Assembly: GCF_000261685.1 (NCBI RefSeq)
Contig: NZ_AJQE01000192.1
Location: forward strand, 1-64,000
Length of the DNA: 64,000 nt
Direction: 5' to 3'
Origin: Bradyrhizobium genomosp. I (2014)
GTDB lineage: Bacteria; Pseudomonadota; Alphaproteobacteria; Rhizobiales; Xanthobacteraceae
The notes beneath the pieces were generated by a model that was not told the DNA's origin, did no database searches, and saw only the letters and a list, made by a program, of their open reading frames with translations. This document shows positions 34,616 to 45,300 of the stretch, one piece after another. Each line of letters begins with the position of its first letter. Positions within the stretch are counted from its first letter, which is position 1. Made by a program: the position numbers and the translations under genes.

Positions 34616-36064
34616 ATGACAGCGATCCTGAAGAACTTCATCGGCGGCGAATGGGTCGACGGCTCCGGCGTCACGAAGAACATCAACCCCTCCAACACCA
34701 ACGATCTCGTCGGCGAATACGCCAAGGCCGACAAGGCGCAGACCGAGAAGGCGATTGCGGCTGCCAAGGCGGCCTTCCCCGGCTGGGCGCAGTCGACGCC
34801 GCAGGTGCGCCATGACGCACTGAACAAGATCTCGACCGAAATCCTCGCCCGCAAGGAAGAGCTCGGCCGCCTGCTCGCGCGCGAGGAAGGCAAGACTCTG
34901 CCCGAGGGCATCGGCGAGGTCGCGCGCGCAGGCCAGATCTTTGCATTCTTTGCCGGCGAAGCGCTGCGCCTGATCGGCGAGAAGGGCGCCTCGGTCCGTC
35001 CCGGCCTCGACGTCGAGCTCACCCGTGAGCCGGTCGGCGTCGTCGGCATGATCACGCCCTGGAATTTCCCGATCGCGATCCCGGCCTGGAAGATCGCGCC
35101 CGCGCTCTGCTACGGCAACACGGTGGTGTTCAAGCCGGCCGAGCTGGTGCCCGGCTCGGCGCACGCGCTGTCCGAGATCATCACCCGCTCCGGGATTCCG
35201 GCCGGCGTGTTCAACCTCGTGGTCGGCTCCGGCTCCGTGGTCGGGCAGACGCTGCTCGACCATCCGGATGTCGCCGCGATCTCCTTCACCGGCTCGGTGC
35301 AGACGGGGCGCAAGATCGCGCAGGCCTGCGTGCTGTCGAACCCCATGAAGAAATTCCAGCTCGAGATGGGCGGCAAGAATCCGCTGGTCGTGCTCGACGA
35401 CGCGGATCTCAAGACCGCCGTCGAGGTTGCCGTCAATGGTGCCTATTTCTCGACCGGTCAGCGCTGTACCGCCTCCTCTCGCCTGATCGTCACCGAAGGC
35501 ATCCACGATCGCTTCGTCGCGGCGATGGCCGAGCGGCTGAAGGGCCTGTCGGTGGACGACGCGCTCAAGGCCGGCGTGCATATCGGCCCCGTCGTCGATC
35601 AGAGCCAGCTCGACCAGGACCTGCGCTATATCAAGATCGGCCAGGACGAGGGTGCCAGGCTCGCCTTCGGCGGCGAACTGCTCAAGCGCGAAACGCCCGG
35701 CCATTACCTCCAGCCGGCGCTGTTCACTGAAGCGAGCAACAACATGCGCATCGCGCGCGAGGAGATTTTCGGCCCGGTCGCCGCCGTCATCCGCACCAAG
35801 AACTACGAAGAGGCGCTCGCGATCTCCAATGACACCGAGTTCGGCCTCGCCTCCGGCATCTGCACCACCAGCCTGAAATACGCCTCGCACTACAAGCGCA
35901 ACAGCGAGTCCGGCATGGTGATGGTCAACCTGCCGACCGCCGGCGTCGACTATCACGTGCCGTTCGGCGGCCGGAAGGGCTCGAGCTACGGCGCGCGCGA
36001 GCAGGGCTCCTATGCCCGCGAGTTCTACACGACGGTGAAGACGGCCTATACCTTCCCGGGCTGA
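34616..36064 (+). CDS. 2-oxoglutarate semialdehyde (2,5-dioxovalerate) dehydrogenase
   Basis: This 482-residue aldehyde dehydrogenase has PWNFPIAIPAWK, FTGSVQTGRKI for NAD(P) binding, ELEMGGKNP-type LEMGGKNP with the general-base Glu, and TGQRCTASS with the catalytic Cys. In this operon the obvious substrate is the semialdehyde made by KdgD, and the product is 2-oxoglutarate for the TCA cycle. CTGGAGG lies before the ATG, 18 bases after gudD. The substrate assignment comes from context; the family itself is clear. Confidence 0.9.
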   Translation: MTAILKNFIGGEWVDGSGVTKNINPSNTNDLVGEYAKADKAQTEKAIAAAKAAFPGWAQSTPQVRHDALNKISTEILARKEELGRLLAREEGKTLPEGIGEVARAGQIFAFFAGEALRLIGEKGASVRPGLDVELTREPVGVVGMITPWNFPIAIPAWKIAPALCYGNTVVFKPAELVPGSAHALSEIITRSGIPAGVFNLVVGSGSVVGQTLLDHPDVAAISFTGSVQTGRKIAQACVLSNPMKKFQLEMGGKNPLVVLDDADLKTAVEVAVNGAYFSTGQRCTASSRLIVTEGIHDRFVAAMAERLKGLSVDDALKAGVHIGPVVDQSQLDQDLRYIKIGQDEGARLAFGGELLKRETPGHYLQPALFTEASNNMRIAREEIFGPVAAVIRTKNYEEALAISNDTEFGLASGICTTSLKYASHYKRNSESGMVMVNLPTAGVDYHVPFGGRKGSSYGAREQGSYAREFYTTVKTAYTFPG

Positions 36065-36076
36065 CAGGCCAATATC

Positions 36077-36190
36077 GGAGGGTGGGTTAGCGCAGCGTAA
36101 CCCACCTCTTCTGCCTCCAAGGATAAAGACATTGGTGGCTTACGCCGAGCGATTGCGCTCTGCGCAATCGCAGGGCTAACCCACCCTACA
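36077..36190. repeat. Palindromic repeat inside the sugar-acid operon
   Basis: Outer arms GGGTGGGTTAGC (36080-36091) and GCTAACCCACCC (36175-36186) enclose GTGGGTTAGC-AGCGTAACCCAC and a perfect GCGATTGCGC-TCT-GCGCAATCGC stem. It sits between the dehydrogenase and garD and could reduce or stabilise the downstream message. This kind of GTGGGTTA repeat is familiar from Bradyrhizobium. Confidence 0.8.
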
Positions 36191-36206
36191 ACTCCCGGAG
36201 TCCATC

Positions 36207-37748
36207 ATGGACCAGGACGTCGCAGCGAAAGAGCAGCCCCGCTACATCAAGCTCAACGAGCGCGACAATGTCGCGATCGTGGTCAATGATTTCGGGCTTC
36301 CCGCCGGCTCCCGCTTCGCCAGCGGCCTGACGCTGCGCGTCTTCGTGCCGCAGGGACACAAGACGGCCCTGGTCGACATCGCGGAAGGCGCGCCGATCAT
36401 CCGCTATGGCGAGATCATCGGCCACGCGCTCTCGCCGATCCTGGCCGGCGAGTGGGTGGACGAAGCCCGCATCCGCATGCCGGAGGCCCCTGCCCTCGAC
36501 AAGCTTGAAATCTCGACCGCCGTCCCCGCCCCGCTGCCGCCGCTCGAAGGCTTCACCTTCGAAGGCTATCGCAATCCGGATGGCTCGGTCGGCACCAAGA
36601 ACATCCTCGGCATTTCTTCCTCCGTGCAATGCGTCAAGGGCACGATGGAATATGCAGTCAAGCGCATCCGCACCGAGCTGCTGCCAAAGTATCCCAACGT
36701 CGACGACGTCGTGCCGCTGACGCACGCCTATGGCTGCGGCGTCGCCATCACCGCGCCCGACGCGGTGGTGCCGATCCGCACCCTGCAGAACCTCGCGCTC
36801 AACCCGAATTTCGGCGGCGAGATCCTGGTCGTCGGTCTCGGCTGCGAGAAGCTCGCGCCCGAGCGGCTGGTGCCGGAGGGCGTGGGCGATGCCATCGTGC
36901 GCATGCAGGACGAAGCCTTCGACGGTTTCGGCGCCATCGTCGATGCCATCATGACCCAGGCCGAGGCCCGGCTGAAGGTGCTCAACGCCCGCAAGCGCGA
37001 GACCTGCCCGGCCTCCGATCTCGTTATCGGCCTGCAATGCGGCGGCAGCGACGCCTTCTCCGGCGTCACCGCGAACCCCGCCGTCGGATTCGCCGCCGAT
37101 CTCCTGGTGCGCGCCGGCGCCACCGTGATGTTCTCCGAGGTCACCGAGGTGCGCGACGCGATCCAGCTCCTGACGCGACGCGCGATCAGCGAGGATGTCG
37201 GCCGCGCCCTGGTGCGCGAGATGGCCTGGTACGATTCCTATCTGGCCCGAGGCGGCGCCGACCGCAGCGCCAACACCACGCCCGGCAACAAGAAGGGCGG
37301 GCTCGCCAACATCGTCGAGAAGTCATTGGGCTCGATCGTGAAGTCCGGATCGAGCGCCATTACCGGCGTGCTATCGCCCGGCGAGAAGGCGACGCAGAAA
37401 GGCATGCTGTTCGCGGCGACGCCCGCTTCCGACTTCATCTGCGGCACGCTGCAGCTCGCCTCCGGCATGACGCTGCAGGTGTTCACCACCGGCCGCGGCA
37501 CGCCCTACGGGCTTGCCGCCGCGCCCGTCATCAAGGTCGCCACCCGCAGCGAGCTCGCGCGGCGCTGGAAGGACCTGATCGACTTCGACGCCGGAAGCAT
37601 CGCCACCGGCGAGAAGACCATCGAGGAATGCGGCTGGGACCTGTTCCGCCTGATCCTCGATGTCGCCTCTGGCCGCATCAAGCCGTGGTCGGACCGCTGG
37701 GGCATCCACAATGATCTCACGCTGTTCAATCCGGCGCCGGTGACCTGA
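36207..37748 (+). CDS. garD: Galactarate dehydratase (UxaA/GarD family)
   Basis: The 513-residue protein has an N-terminal SAF-like domain ([18 protein letters not shown]), then [41 protein letters not shown] and [11 protein letters not shown], hallmarks of altronate/galactarate dehydratases. GarD dehydrates meso-galactarate to the same 5-dehydro-4-deoxyglucarate that GudD makes, so both sugar acids converge on KdgD. Altronate dehydratase activity is the main alternative; context with gudD and kdgD favours galactarate. It follows the palindrome and may be expressed at a different level from the preceding genes. Confidence 0.88.
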   Translation: MDQDVAAKEQPRYIKLNERDNVAIVVNDFGLPAGSRFASGLTLRVFVPQGHKTALVDIAEGAPIIRYGEIIGHALSPILAGEWVDEARIRMPEAPALDKLEISTAVPAPLPPLEGFTFEGYRNPDGSVGTKNILGISSSVQCVKGTMEYAVKRIRTELLPKYPNVDDVVPLTHAYGCGVAITAPDAVVPIRTLQNLALNPNFGGEILVVGLGCEKLAPERLVPEGVGDAIVRMQDEAFDGFGAIVDAIMTQAEARLKVLNARKRETCPASDLVIGLQCGGSDAFSGVTANPAVGFAADLLVRAGATVMFSEVTEVRDAIQLLTRRAISEDVGRALVREMAWYDSYLARGGADRSANTTPGNKKGGLANIVEKSLGSIVKSGSSAITGVLSPGEKATQKGMLFAATPASDFICGTLQLASGMTLQVFTTGRGTPYGLAAAPVIKVATRSELARRWKDLIDFDAGSIATGEKTIEECGWDLFRLILDVASGRIKPWSDRWGIHNDLTLFNPAPVT

Positions 37749-38028
37749 GGGGCGACGGGCCGGGGGCCTGTCATTGGCGATCGATCAGGTGCATGTCGCC
37801 CAGCGTGAGGGGCCGGCTGCGTCCGATATTCGGCGAGCCCGACACCCTCGACGTTGCGGCGGTTTCCAAGCTTCGATCTCGCCCGGGTGATGACGATATA
37901 CGCATCCAGTCCCCGCGGCGTGACGTCCCTACGAACCAGCTCCTTGAACGGATCGCTCCGTAGCAGATTGATGGCACCGCGCCGGTCATGACGGCGCTTC
38001 CGCGGCGCGCGAAATGAGGTGCGTTCGT
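37749..38028. other. 280-bp interval, possible decayed gene
   Basis: No convincing gene. One reverse frame reads RRGAINLLRSDPFKELVRRD and TPRGLDAYIVITRARSKLGN, which looks like part of a protein, but it has no start with a ribosome site and breaks after about 60 codons. I regard it as a possible gene fragment only. Confidence 0.3.
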
Positions 38029-38385
38029 TCACGTCATGCTGCCCGGCATGAAGCAGCGCACGCGCGGATGGCCGTCGATATAGTGCTTCCACACCATGGT
38101 GCGGCCGATCTTGTTCGGCACGGTGATCACCGCCCCGTCGGGCACGACGACCCATTCGTCGTCGATGCGCACGCGGTAGTGGCCGCGTTCGGACTCCCAA
38201 TCGACGTCGGCAATGACGTAGCCGTCGGCATCCGAGCAGCATTGCCCGTATTCGCTGTGCAGGCTCTCGAACCAGGGTTTCAAGGGCGAATTGGCGTAGC
38301 GGCCGTCGTCGCGCGCCAGCGCCGAAGCCGCGAGTAGCGTCGTCAACCCCAGCAGCGTGGCCGCACCTGATATGGCAGGTCTCAT
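38029..38385 (-). CDS. Small exported protein, unknown
   Basis: The 118-residue product has a signal peptide (AATLLGLTTLLAASALA) and a mature part with a CC pair in SEYGQCCSDADGYVIAD, then WESERGHYRVRIDDEWVVVP and GRTMVWKH. Proteins with this GQCCSDADG pattern recur in Bradyrhizobium; none is characterised to my knowledge. Three mature Cys could form a disulfide or bind metal. ATG 38385 sits where the signal begins; in-frame upstream sequence is Arg-rich and unlikely. Confidence 0.7.
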   Translation of the reverse strand: MRPAISGAATLLGLTTLLAASALARDDGRYANSPLKPWFESLHSEYGQCCSDADGYVIADVDWESERGHYRVRIDDEWVVVPDGAVITVPNKIGRTMVWKHYIDGHPRVRCFMPGSMT

Positions 38386-38686
38386 GTCGTCTCCGCGGTC
38401 GAAGTGACCGCCGCGAGGCAAACGCCGCCGTCCGCCCCTCCGCATGGTGTGCGGCAGGCGTGGAGACGGCGACTCGCTCCCTGGCAGCTTTGCCGACAGC
38501 TATGCAAATCCAGCGCCAGCGCGCATTCCGGGGAACTACTGGAGCGGGTCCGGCACGCGTTCGCCTTTCGGCGAACGTCGCCGCACAGGCCGTTCGAGGA
38601 AACGGAGAGACTGATATGGACTGGCTTCCCCGCTGGCGGGCGCGGAAGCTACAGGCCTTGAGGCGGCGCAGCGTGCGAAATACGCC
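38386..38686. other. 301-bp interval without a supported gene
   Basis: A forward ATG at 38616 has GGAG eight bases upstream and starts MDWLPRWRARKLQALRRRSV, but its frame then runs antisense through the end of the next gene and gives low-complexity protein, so I do not call it. Nothing else of note was seen. Confidence 0.35.
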
Positions 38687-39277
38687 CTACTGTTTCGCCG
38701 GAGCTATCATCGCGCCGCCCTTCTTCGTCGCGGGCGCCGGCGGCTTCGCAGCGGCGGCCTGCGCAGGCAGATACTTCGCGACGATGGCAGGATCGATCTG
38801 CGCGATGTAGGCATCCGGCAGGCGCGTCCAGGTCTCGTCCTTGCCGAGCAGCGCGATGCCGAGATAGCCGCGCAGCGTCAGGGTCTGGCCGTCGGGGCTG
38901 ACCCGCATGTTGGCCTTCCAGATCTGACCGTCGCGCGGATTGAGCACGTTGCCGCCTTCGTACTTCAATCCTTCGCGCTTCATGTTGCGGACAAAGGAGA
39001 TGCCGAGCACCGGCGCGTTCTTGCGATCGTCGGTGCACTTGCTGCAAACCTCGTTCGGATTGTCGGTTGGCCGCGGGAAGGTCTTTGCGATCACACCTTC
39101 GAAGACGCCGTTGTGGTCGACGAAGAGGAACCATCCGACCGTCTTGCCGTCTTCGACCTTCTGCCAGAGGCCCGCCGCTGTGGGCTCGGCGCTCTGCGCT
39201 GCACACGGGCTCACCGTCGCGAGCGACAATGCGAGCGCGACGAAGGAGAACAGCCGAGAGCTGGAAAAATTCCGCAT
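38687..39277 (-). CDS. DUF2147 exported protein
   Basis: The 196-residue product has a signal peptide ([20 protein letters not shown]) and a DUF2147 domain: [35 protein letters not shown] and [23 protein letters not shown]2147 proteins are small lipocalin-like periplasmic proteins of unknown ligand. A C-terminal Ala/Pro/Lys-rich tail of about 30 residues follows. It is a single gene divergent from nothing close by. Confidence 0.85.
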   Translation of the reverse strand: MRNFSSSRLFSFVALALSLATVSPCAAQSAEPTAAGLWQKVEDGKTVGWFLFVDHNGVFEGVIAKTFPRPTDNPNEVCSKCTDDRKNAPVLGISFVRNMKREGLKYEGGNVLNPRDGQIWKANMRVSPDGQTLTLRGYLGIALLGKDETWTRLPDAYIAQIDPAIVAKYLPAQAAAAKPPAPATKKGGAMIAPAKQ

Positions 39278-39382
39278 TAGATCACCTTGCTATTCCACAA
39301 CCGGAATGGCCGCAGACTACGGCGATTTCGCGAACGGTTCCAGCACCAGAAACATGGGGCATCGCCTCCCCGCTGCGTTCCG

Positions 39383-40432
<1,050 letters not shown>

Positions 40433-40595
40433 TTATCGGTTGGACGGAGCCCTTTGGGCAGAGGTGACCCTGCCTGTCTAGCCAACGGGGATGGATCAGG
40501 GAAGGCATAAAAGCGGGAGCGTCCCGCAGCCACGCCCACTTGCCGGCGCAGGATAACTGAGCTGTAACGACAAAGGATATGACGGAGATCAATCG

Positions 40596-41063
40596 GTGAA
40601 CGCACCAAGCCGCCTCGACACGACGCCGCGCCTGGAGGACTATCCCTACCGCCTCAGCGACAACGTCCGCTTCGGCGACCTCGATCCCAACCAGCACGTC
40701 AACAACGCGGTCTACGCGACTTATTTCGAGACCGGCCGCGTCACGCTGATGAAGCTTCCGGAATACGGCCTGACGCCGCCGGGACTCGCCTGGATCATGG
40801 TGCGGCTCGACATCCATTTCCGCGCCGAGCTGCACTGGCCCAACACGATCGAGCTCGGGCTCGGCGTGGTGAAGCTCGGACGGACGTCGGTGACCTTCGA
40901 GCAGGTCGTGTTCTCACAAGGAAAATGCATCGCGTCGGCAACGTCGGTCGGCGTCATGATCGACGAAGCGACGCGGCGGCCGACGCCGCTGACCGCAGAG
41001 GTGATCGAGAAGCTCGGACCCTGGCACAAGCGCGGTATCGAGGTCGCGCCGCCGAGCATCTAG
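40596..41063 (+). CDS. Hotdog-fold acyl-CoA thioesterase
   Basis: The 155-residue protein has the 4-hydroxybenzoyl-CoA thioesterase motif DLDPNQHVNNAVYATYFETG with the catalytic Asp, followed by the helix and beta strands of a hotdog fold (LDIHFRAELHWPNTIELGLG). It likely hydrolyses an acyl-CoA in the cytoplasm; the acyl group is unknown. Translation starts at GTG 40596, since no ATG is in frame nearby. Its 3' end is convergent with the ferredoxin gene 14 bases away. Confidence 0.85.
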   Translation: MNAPSRLDTTPRLEDYPYRLSDNVRFGDLDPNQHVNNAVYATYFETGRVTLMKLPEYGLTPPGLAWIMVRLDIHFRAELHWPNTIELGLGVVKLGRTSVTFEQVVFSQGKCIASATSVGVMIDEATRRPTPLTAEVIEKLGPWHKRGIEVAPPSI

Positions 41064-41077
41064 CGCGAGTGGAGAGA

Positions 41078-41398
41078 TCAGGCCTGCCGTTCCGGCGTCG
41101 AGACGATGAGACCGTCGAGCTCGTCGGAGACCTTGATCTGGCAGGACAGGCGCGAATTCGGGCGCACGTCGAAGCCAAAGTCGAGCATGTCCTCTTCCAT
41201 CGGCGTCGGGCTGCCGACCTTCTCGCGCCAGGCTTCGTCGACATAGACATGGCAGGTCGCGCAGGCACAGGCGCCGCCGCATTCGGCCTCGATGCCGGGA
41301 ATGCTGTTGCGGATCGCGGCTTCCATCACGGTTGCGCCGTTCTCGATTTCCACCGTGCGGGTTTCGCCCTTGTGGTCGACAAAGTGAATCTTGGCCAT
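41078..41398 (-). CDS. [2Fe-2S] ferredoxin, adrenodoxin type
   Basis: The 106-residue protein holds the cluster ligands Cys40, Cys46, Cys49 and Cys86 (C-x5-C-x2-C then RLSC), and the MEEDMLDF stretch characteristic of adrenodoxin-like ferredoxins. Such ferredoxins serve P450s, iron-sulfur assembly or ring hydroxylation. ATG 41398 gives the family start [12 protein letters not shown]; an upstream extension is unconserved. The reductase encoded at 39383-40411 may reduce it. Confidence 0.92.
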   Translation of the reverse strand: MAKIHFVDHKGETRTVEIENGATVMEAAIRNSIPGIEAECGGACACATCHVYVDEAWREKVGSPTPMEEDMLDFGFDVRPNSRLSCQIKVSDELDGLIVSTPERQA

Positions 41399-41480
41399 GT
41401 GTGCTCGTGCTGCCGCGGTGCTGGGAATGAAGGAGGGTCCGGGCTGTCCTATAACGGGTCGGTCAGCCCGGCGCCATAGC

Positions 41481-41530
41481 GTTTTGATGCGAAATGAATC
41501 CCGCTTTGCGGGAAGAAAACGCGTCAAAAC
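41481..41530. repeat. Palindrome downstream of the Hpt gene
   Basis: GTTTTGATGCG (41481-41491) pairs with CGCGTCAAAAC (41520-41530) and encloses CCCGC-TTT-GCGGG (41500-41512). On the reverse strand it follows the Hpt gene by about 35 bases and could act as its terminator. I recognise the design as a common Bradyrhizobium intergenic element. Confidence 0.65.
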
Positions 41531-41563
41531 AAAAGACTAGAGCCCGGCTCCGACCGTATCGGC

Positions 41564-41938
41564 CTACGGCTTCAGGATCGCCTCGATGGCGGCGCGGGCC
41601 TCGGTCACCGCCTCTTTCAGCGCGGCAAAGGCATCGGCCCGGCCATGGCCGGTCCGGGCCGCCATCTCCAGGCTGGCTGCGGCATCGGCCACCGCAAAGG
41701 CGCCAACCCCGCGCGCCGAACCCTTGAGCTTGTGCGCGAGCGGGCCGGTCTCGGCCGGCATTGCAGCCATCGCCGCGAGCAGGCGGACCGCCTGCTCGGC
41801 AAACATCGCCAGCACTTCCTGCTCCAGGTCGGCGTCGCCGAGCGTCATCCGGGAGAGATGATCGAGATCGAGCGGGCTGTCGAAAGGTGCAAGCGGGGGC
41901 GAAGGCATCCAGTCCATCCGTTGCAGTTCAGGCAGCAT
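41564..41938 (-). CDS. Orphan histidine-containing phosphotransfer (Hpt) protein
   Basis: The 124-residue protein is a four-helix Hpt domain with the phosphorylated His in GPLAHKLKGSARGVGA (about His69), preceded by DADLEQEVLAMFAEQAVRLL. There is no kinase or receiver domain, so it relays phosphate between separate partners. It is divergent from the giant polar protein gene, and a CtrA half-site (42007-42014) lies in the shared upstream region. A link to the CtrA phosphorelay is tempting but not shown; it does not look like ChpT. Start could also be ATG 41917 or 41908. Confidence 0.8.
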   Translation of the reverse strand: MLPELQRMDWMPSPPLAPFDSPLDLDHLSRMTLGDADLEQEVLAMFAEQAVRLLAAMAAMPAETGPLAHKLKGSARGVGAFAVADAAASLEMAARTGHGRADAFAALKEAVTEARAAIEAILKP

Positions 41939-42006
41939 GGTGCAGGCCCCGGCGTCGCGCGGCGGCCGCCGGTCCGGCGGTCAGGTTCCCCCACCCAAGC
42001 ATGAAA

Positions 42007-42014
42007 ATGGTTAA
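42007..42014 (-). promoter_or_regulatory. CtrA half-site TTAACCAT
   Basis: The reverse complement of 42007-42014 is TTAACCAT, the known 8-base CtrA half-site. It is 69 bases upstream of the Hpt gene start and may control it or the divergent giant gene. Eight bases alone are weak evidence. Confidence 0.35.
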
Positions 42015-42140
42015 CGAAATGTTTGCGCCGTTTGACGCAGATCCGCCCGCTTGTTGACGGAAAGTTGCCGCAATCGACCGAGTTCGGTGGAGAATTGTAT
42101 TTATTGCTAAGGCGTTACGGCGCGATGCTGTTAACGATGA

Positions 42141-42155
42141 TTAAGATTGTCTTAA
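42141..42155. promoter_or_regulatory. CtrA-type box TTAA-N7-TTAA upstream of the giant polar-growth gene
   Basis: TTAAGATTGTCTTAA matches the CtrA pattern exactly, with a further TTAACGATGATTAA just before it (42131-42144). It lies about 180 bases before the ATG at 42335 in an otherwise AT-richer stretch. This suggests cell-cycle control of the gene. Confidence 0.6.
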
Positions 42156-42334
42156 TCGCGGGCATTTCATTCGCGACGCTCTGCCAATAGGATGTTGCGG
42201 AAATTGGCGGACAAGCCGTCCGGGGTGGGGACGGCTCGGAGATCCGCGCAAGCGGCATGATCCGGTCTGTGGGCTCGCGCGGCGCGCAGGGCTCGCGGGG
42301 GGACGCGTACAAGTAACGAGGGCTCGGACTGAAC

Positions 42335-45300
42335 ATGGCGAACACTCCGAAAAAGGTCAAAGACCCCACAGAAGTTGCGCTTTCTGCGATCCAGGAAGCC
42401 CTGAACATCAGTGACACGGCTGCGGATACCAGCCGCAACGCCACGATGCGCAACGAGACGGCGCCCCCGGTGCCGCCGCCCGCGCCCCCGATCTTCGACG
42501 AGCCGAGCTTCGAGCCGCGACCGGCCGCCAACGAGCGGGCAACCGTGTTCGACACGGTCGAGGAGCCGCGCGCCTCGCGCCGCGCCGCCAATGACGACCG
42601 CGAGACCATCGGCCAGCTGCTCCAGGCGCTTCAGAAAGGCCGCCCTGCCCGCAGCGTCTACACCTTCGCCACCATCTTCGCCGGCATCTGGCTCGCCGCC
42701 TGCGCGGCGCTGACCGTCGGCTTCCTGCCCTCGATCCAGGCCGCCATGGGCCAGAGCGGCGGCGTGCTCGTCATCGCCGGTCTCGTCGCGATGTTCTTCG
42801 CGCCGATCATGCTGTTCTACTTCCTCGCCAGTCTCGTCTGGCGCGGCCAGGAAATGCGCATGATCGCGCAGGCGATGGCGCAGGTCGCGATCCGCTTCTC
42901 CGAGCCGGAAGGCTCTGCCTCCGATTCCATGGTCACCGTCGGCCAGGCCATCCGCCGCGAGGTCGCGGCGATGGGCGACGGCATCGAGCGCGCGATTGCG
43001 CGCGCCGGCGAGTTGGAGACGCTGGTCGCCAACGAGGTCGCCGCGCTGGAGCGCGCCTATTCCGACAACGAGGTACGCATCCGCGCCCTGCTCCAGGACA
43101 TCGCGCATCAGCGCGACAATCTGGTCGGCCAGGCCGAGCAGGTCCGCAGCGCCATCTCCGGCGTGCAGATCGACCTGCGCCACGACATCGCGCTGATCTC
43201 CGACGCGATCGCCTCGCGCGTCGACGAGGTCGCGAAGTCCATCACCGGCGCGCTCGAAGAGCGCGGCGCCCACATCACCAGTGCGCTGAGCAATGCCGGC
43301 GACAACATGATCCTGGCGCTCGGCGAGCGCGGCGGCGACCTGCTCGACCGCCTCGAGGAAGCCAGCAACGAGACCACGCGCGCCGTGCTCGACGCCAGCG
43401 AGCGGCTGACCACCAGCCTCAACTTCAAGACCGGCCACGTCCACGACGAGTTCGTCGACCTCGCCGACCGCGTCCACGAGATGCTGAACGAGCGCATCGA
43501 CCGCATCACCGGCGAATTCGAGCAGCGCTCCGCCGCGATCGTCGACGGCATCTCCGAGCGCACCGAGCAGGTGCATGATTCCCTCAAGAATTCGTCGGAT
43601 TCGCTGCTGCTCGAGCTCGAGCTGCGCTCCAGCGACCTCTCGGCCAAGATCGACGACGCCGGCAACCGGCTCGCAACCCAGATCATGACCTCCGGCGACA
43701 AGGCGAGCGACGCGCTCGACGCCACCGTCAACACCCTGGTCGCCAAGGTCGTCAGCCAGACCGAGACCGCGCACGACTCGCTGTCGCTGCAGATGAGCGC
43801 CTTCGACGAGCTGGTGAGGAACCAGGGCACCGAGCTGGTCGAGAAGTTCGCCCGCGATTCCGGCACGCTGGGCGCGCTGATCACGCGCCACATCTCCGAG
43901 TTCGACCGCACCGTGAAGACCTTCGGCGGCGAGATCGTCGAGCGCATGGGCCAGCGCACGCAGGACATCGCCGAGACGCTGAAGACCTATGTCGACAATT
44001 TCGACACCCGCTTCACGGCGAACGGCGGCGAGATCACGGCGGTGCTCGACCAGCGCCTCGTGCAATTCGAGACCACGATCGGCGAACGCGTGAGCAATCT
44101 CGACGCCTCGCTGAACGGCAAGATCGCCAGCCTCGACGGCACCATCGAAGGCCACATCAGGACCTTCGACGAGCAACTCGTCGGCCGCGTCGCCGCGCTC
44201 GAACAGTCATTCGACGCCCGCGCCGAGTCCATGACCGAGACCATTGACGGACGCATCAACACGCTGGCGACGTCGCTGACCGACGGTGCCGCACAGGCGA
44301 TCCAGTCGATCGACTCCCGCCTCACCCACCTCACGACCTCGCTGACCGATGGCGCATCGCAGACCATCCAGTCGATCGACACGAGGCTGACGCACCTCAC
44401 GACGACGCTCGCCGGCGGCGCGTCGCAGGCGCTCGAATCCATCGATTCCCGCCTCACCTACCTGACCACCGCCGTGACGAGCGGCGCCTCGCAGGCCGTG
44501 CAGTCGATCGACACGCGCCTCACCCTTCTGGGCTCGACGCTCACGGACGGCACCGCGCAGGCGATCGAGGCGGTCGACCGCCGCATCACCGGCGTCACCG
44601 AGATCATCGACGGCCGCACCGCGCATCTGACCGACACGGTCACCGCGCGCTTCCAGGAGATCCACCAGGCCATCGAGACCAAGGTCGGCTCTGTCGCGAG
44701 CGACATCGACGTGCGCGTGGCGCAGTTCGAGGACCTGCTCGGCTCGCGCGTCGAGGCCGTCGCCGGCCGCATCGAAAGCAGCGGACGCCAGGCCAGCGAG
44801 GACATGATGTCCCGCGCCGAGATGATCTCGACCGCGATCCGCTCGCATGTCGAGGACGCCGAGCGCTCGCTCACCAACCTCGTCGTCAACACCAGCGAGA
44901 CGATCCAGACCGGCGCGCGCACGGCTCAGCAGTCGCTGCTGACGGTCTCCTCCGACGTCAACGCCCAGCTCAGGATGACCTCGGCCGAGGTCGAGCAGGC
45001 GCTGACCGCGGTCGGCACCGGTGCGGCGAACTCGATCCTGACCAGCGCCCGCGAAGCGCAGTCGACGCTGGTCGCGGCATCGGGCGAGGCCTCCAACCAG
45101 ATCAAGGGGCTCGCGGCCGACGTCGAACGCACGCTGTCGGCGGCAGGCTCGGCCACCGCGGCCTCGATCCTGGCGGGCGCCCGCGAGGTGCAGACCACCC
45201 TCGTTACCGCCTCCTCGGATGCGGCCAGCCAGGTCAAGGCCCTCACCGCCGACGTGCAGCGTTCGCTGTCGCTGGCCGGCACCACCACGGCGGAATCGAT

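Noticed and set aside
33035..35956. 973-codon open frame on the reverse strand
   Set aside because: It lies opposite kdgD, gudD and the dehydrogenase, all clear genes; composition is that of a shadow.
37505..38242. 245-codon reverse frame
   Set aside because: It spans the end of garD and the start of another gene; only about 60 codons in the middle look protein-like, so at most it is a gene fragment.
38616..38810. Possible small gene with GGAG before its ATG
   Set aside because: Two-thirds of it is antisense to the 3' end of the DUF2147 gene and its translation is low-complexity Ala/Gly.
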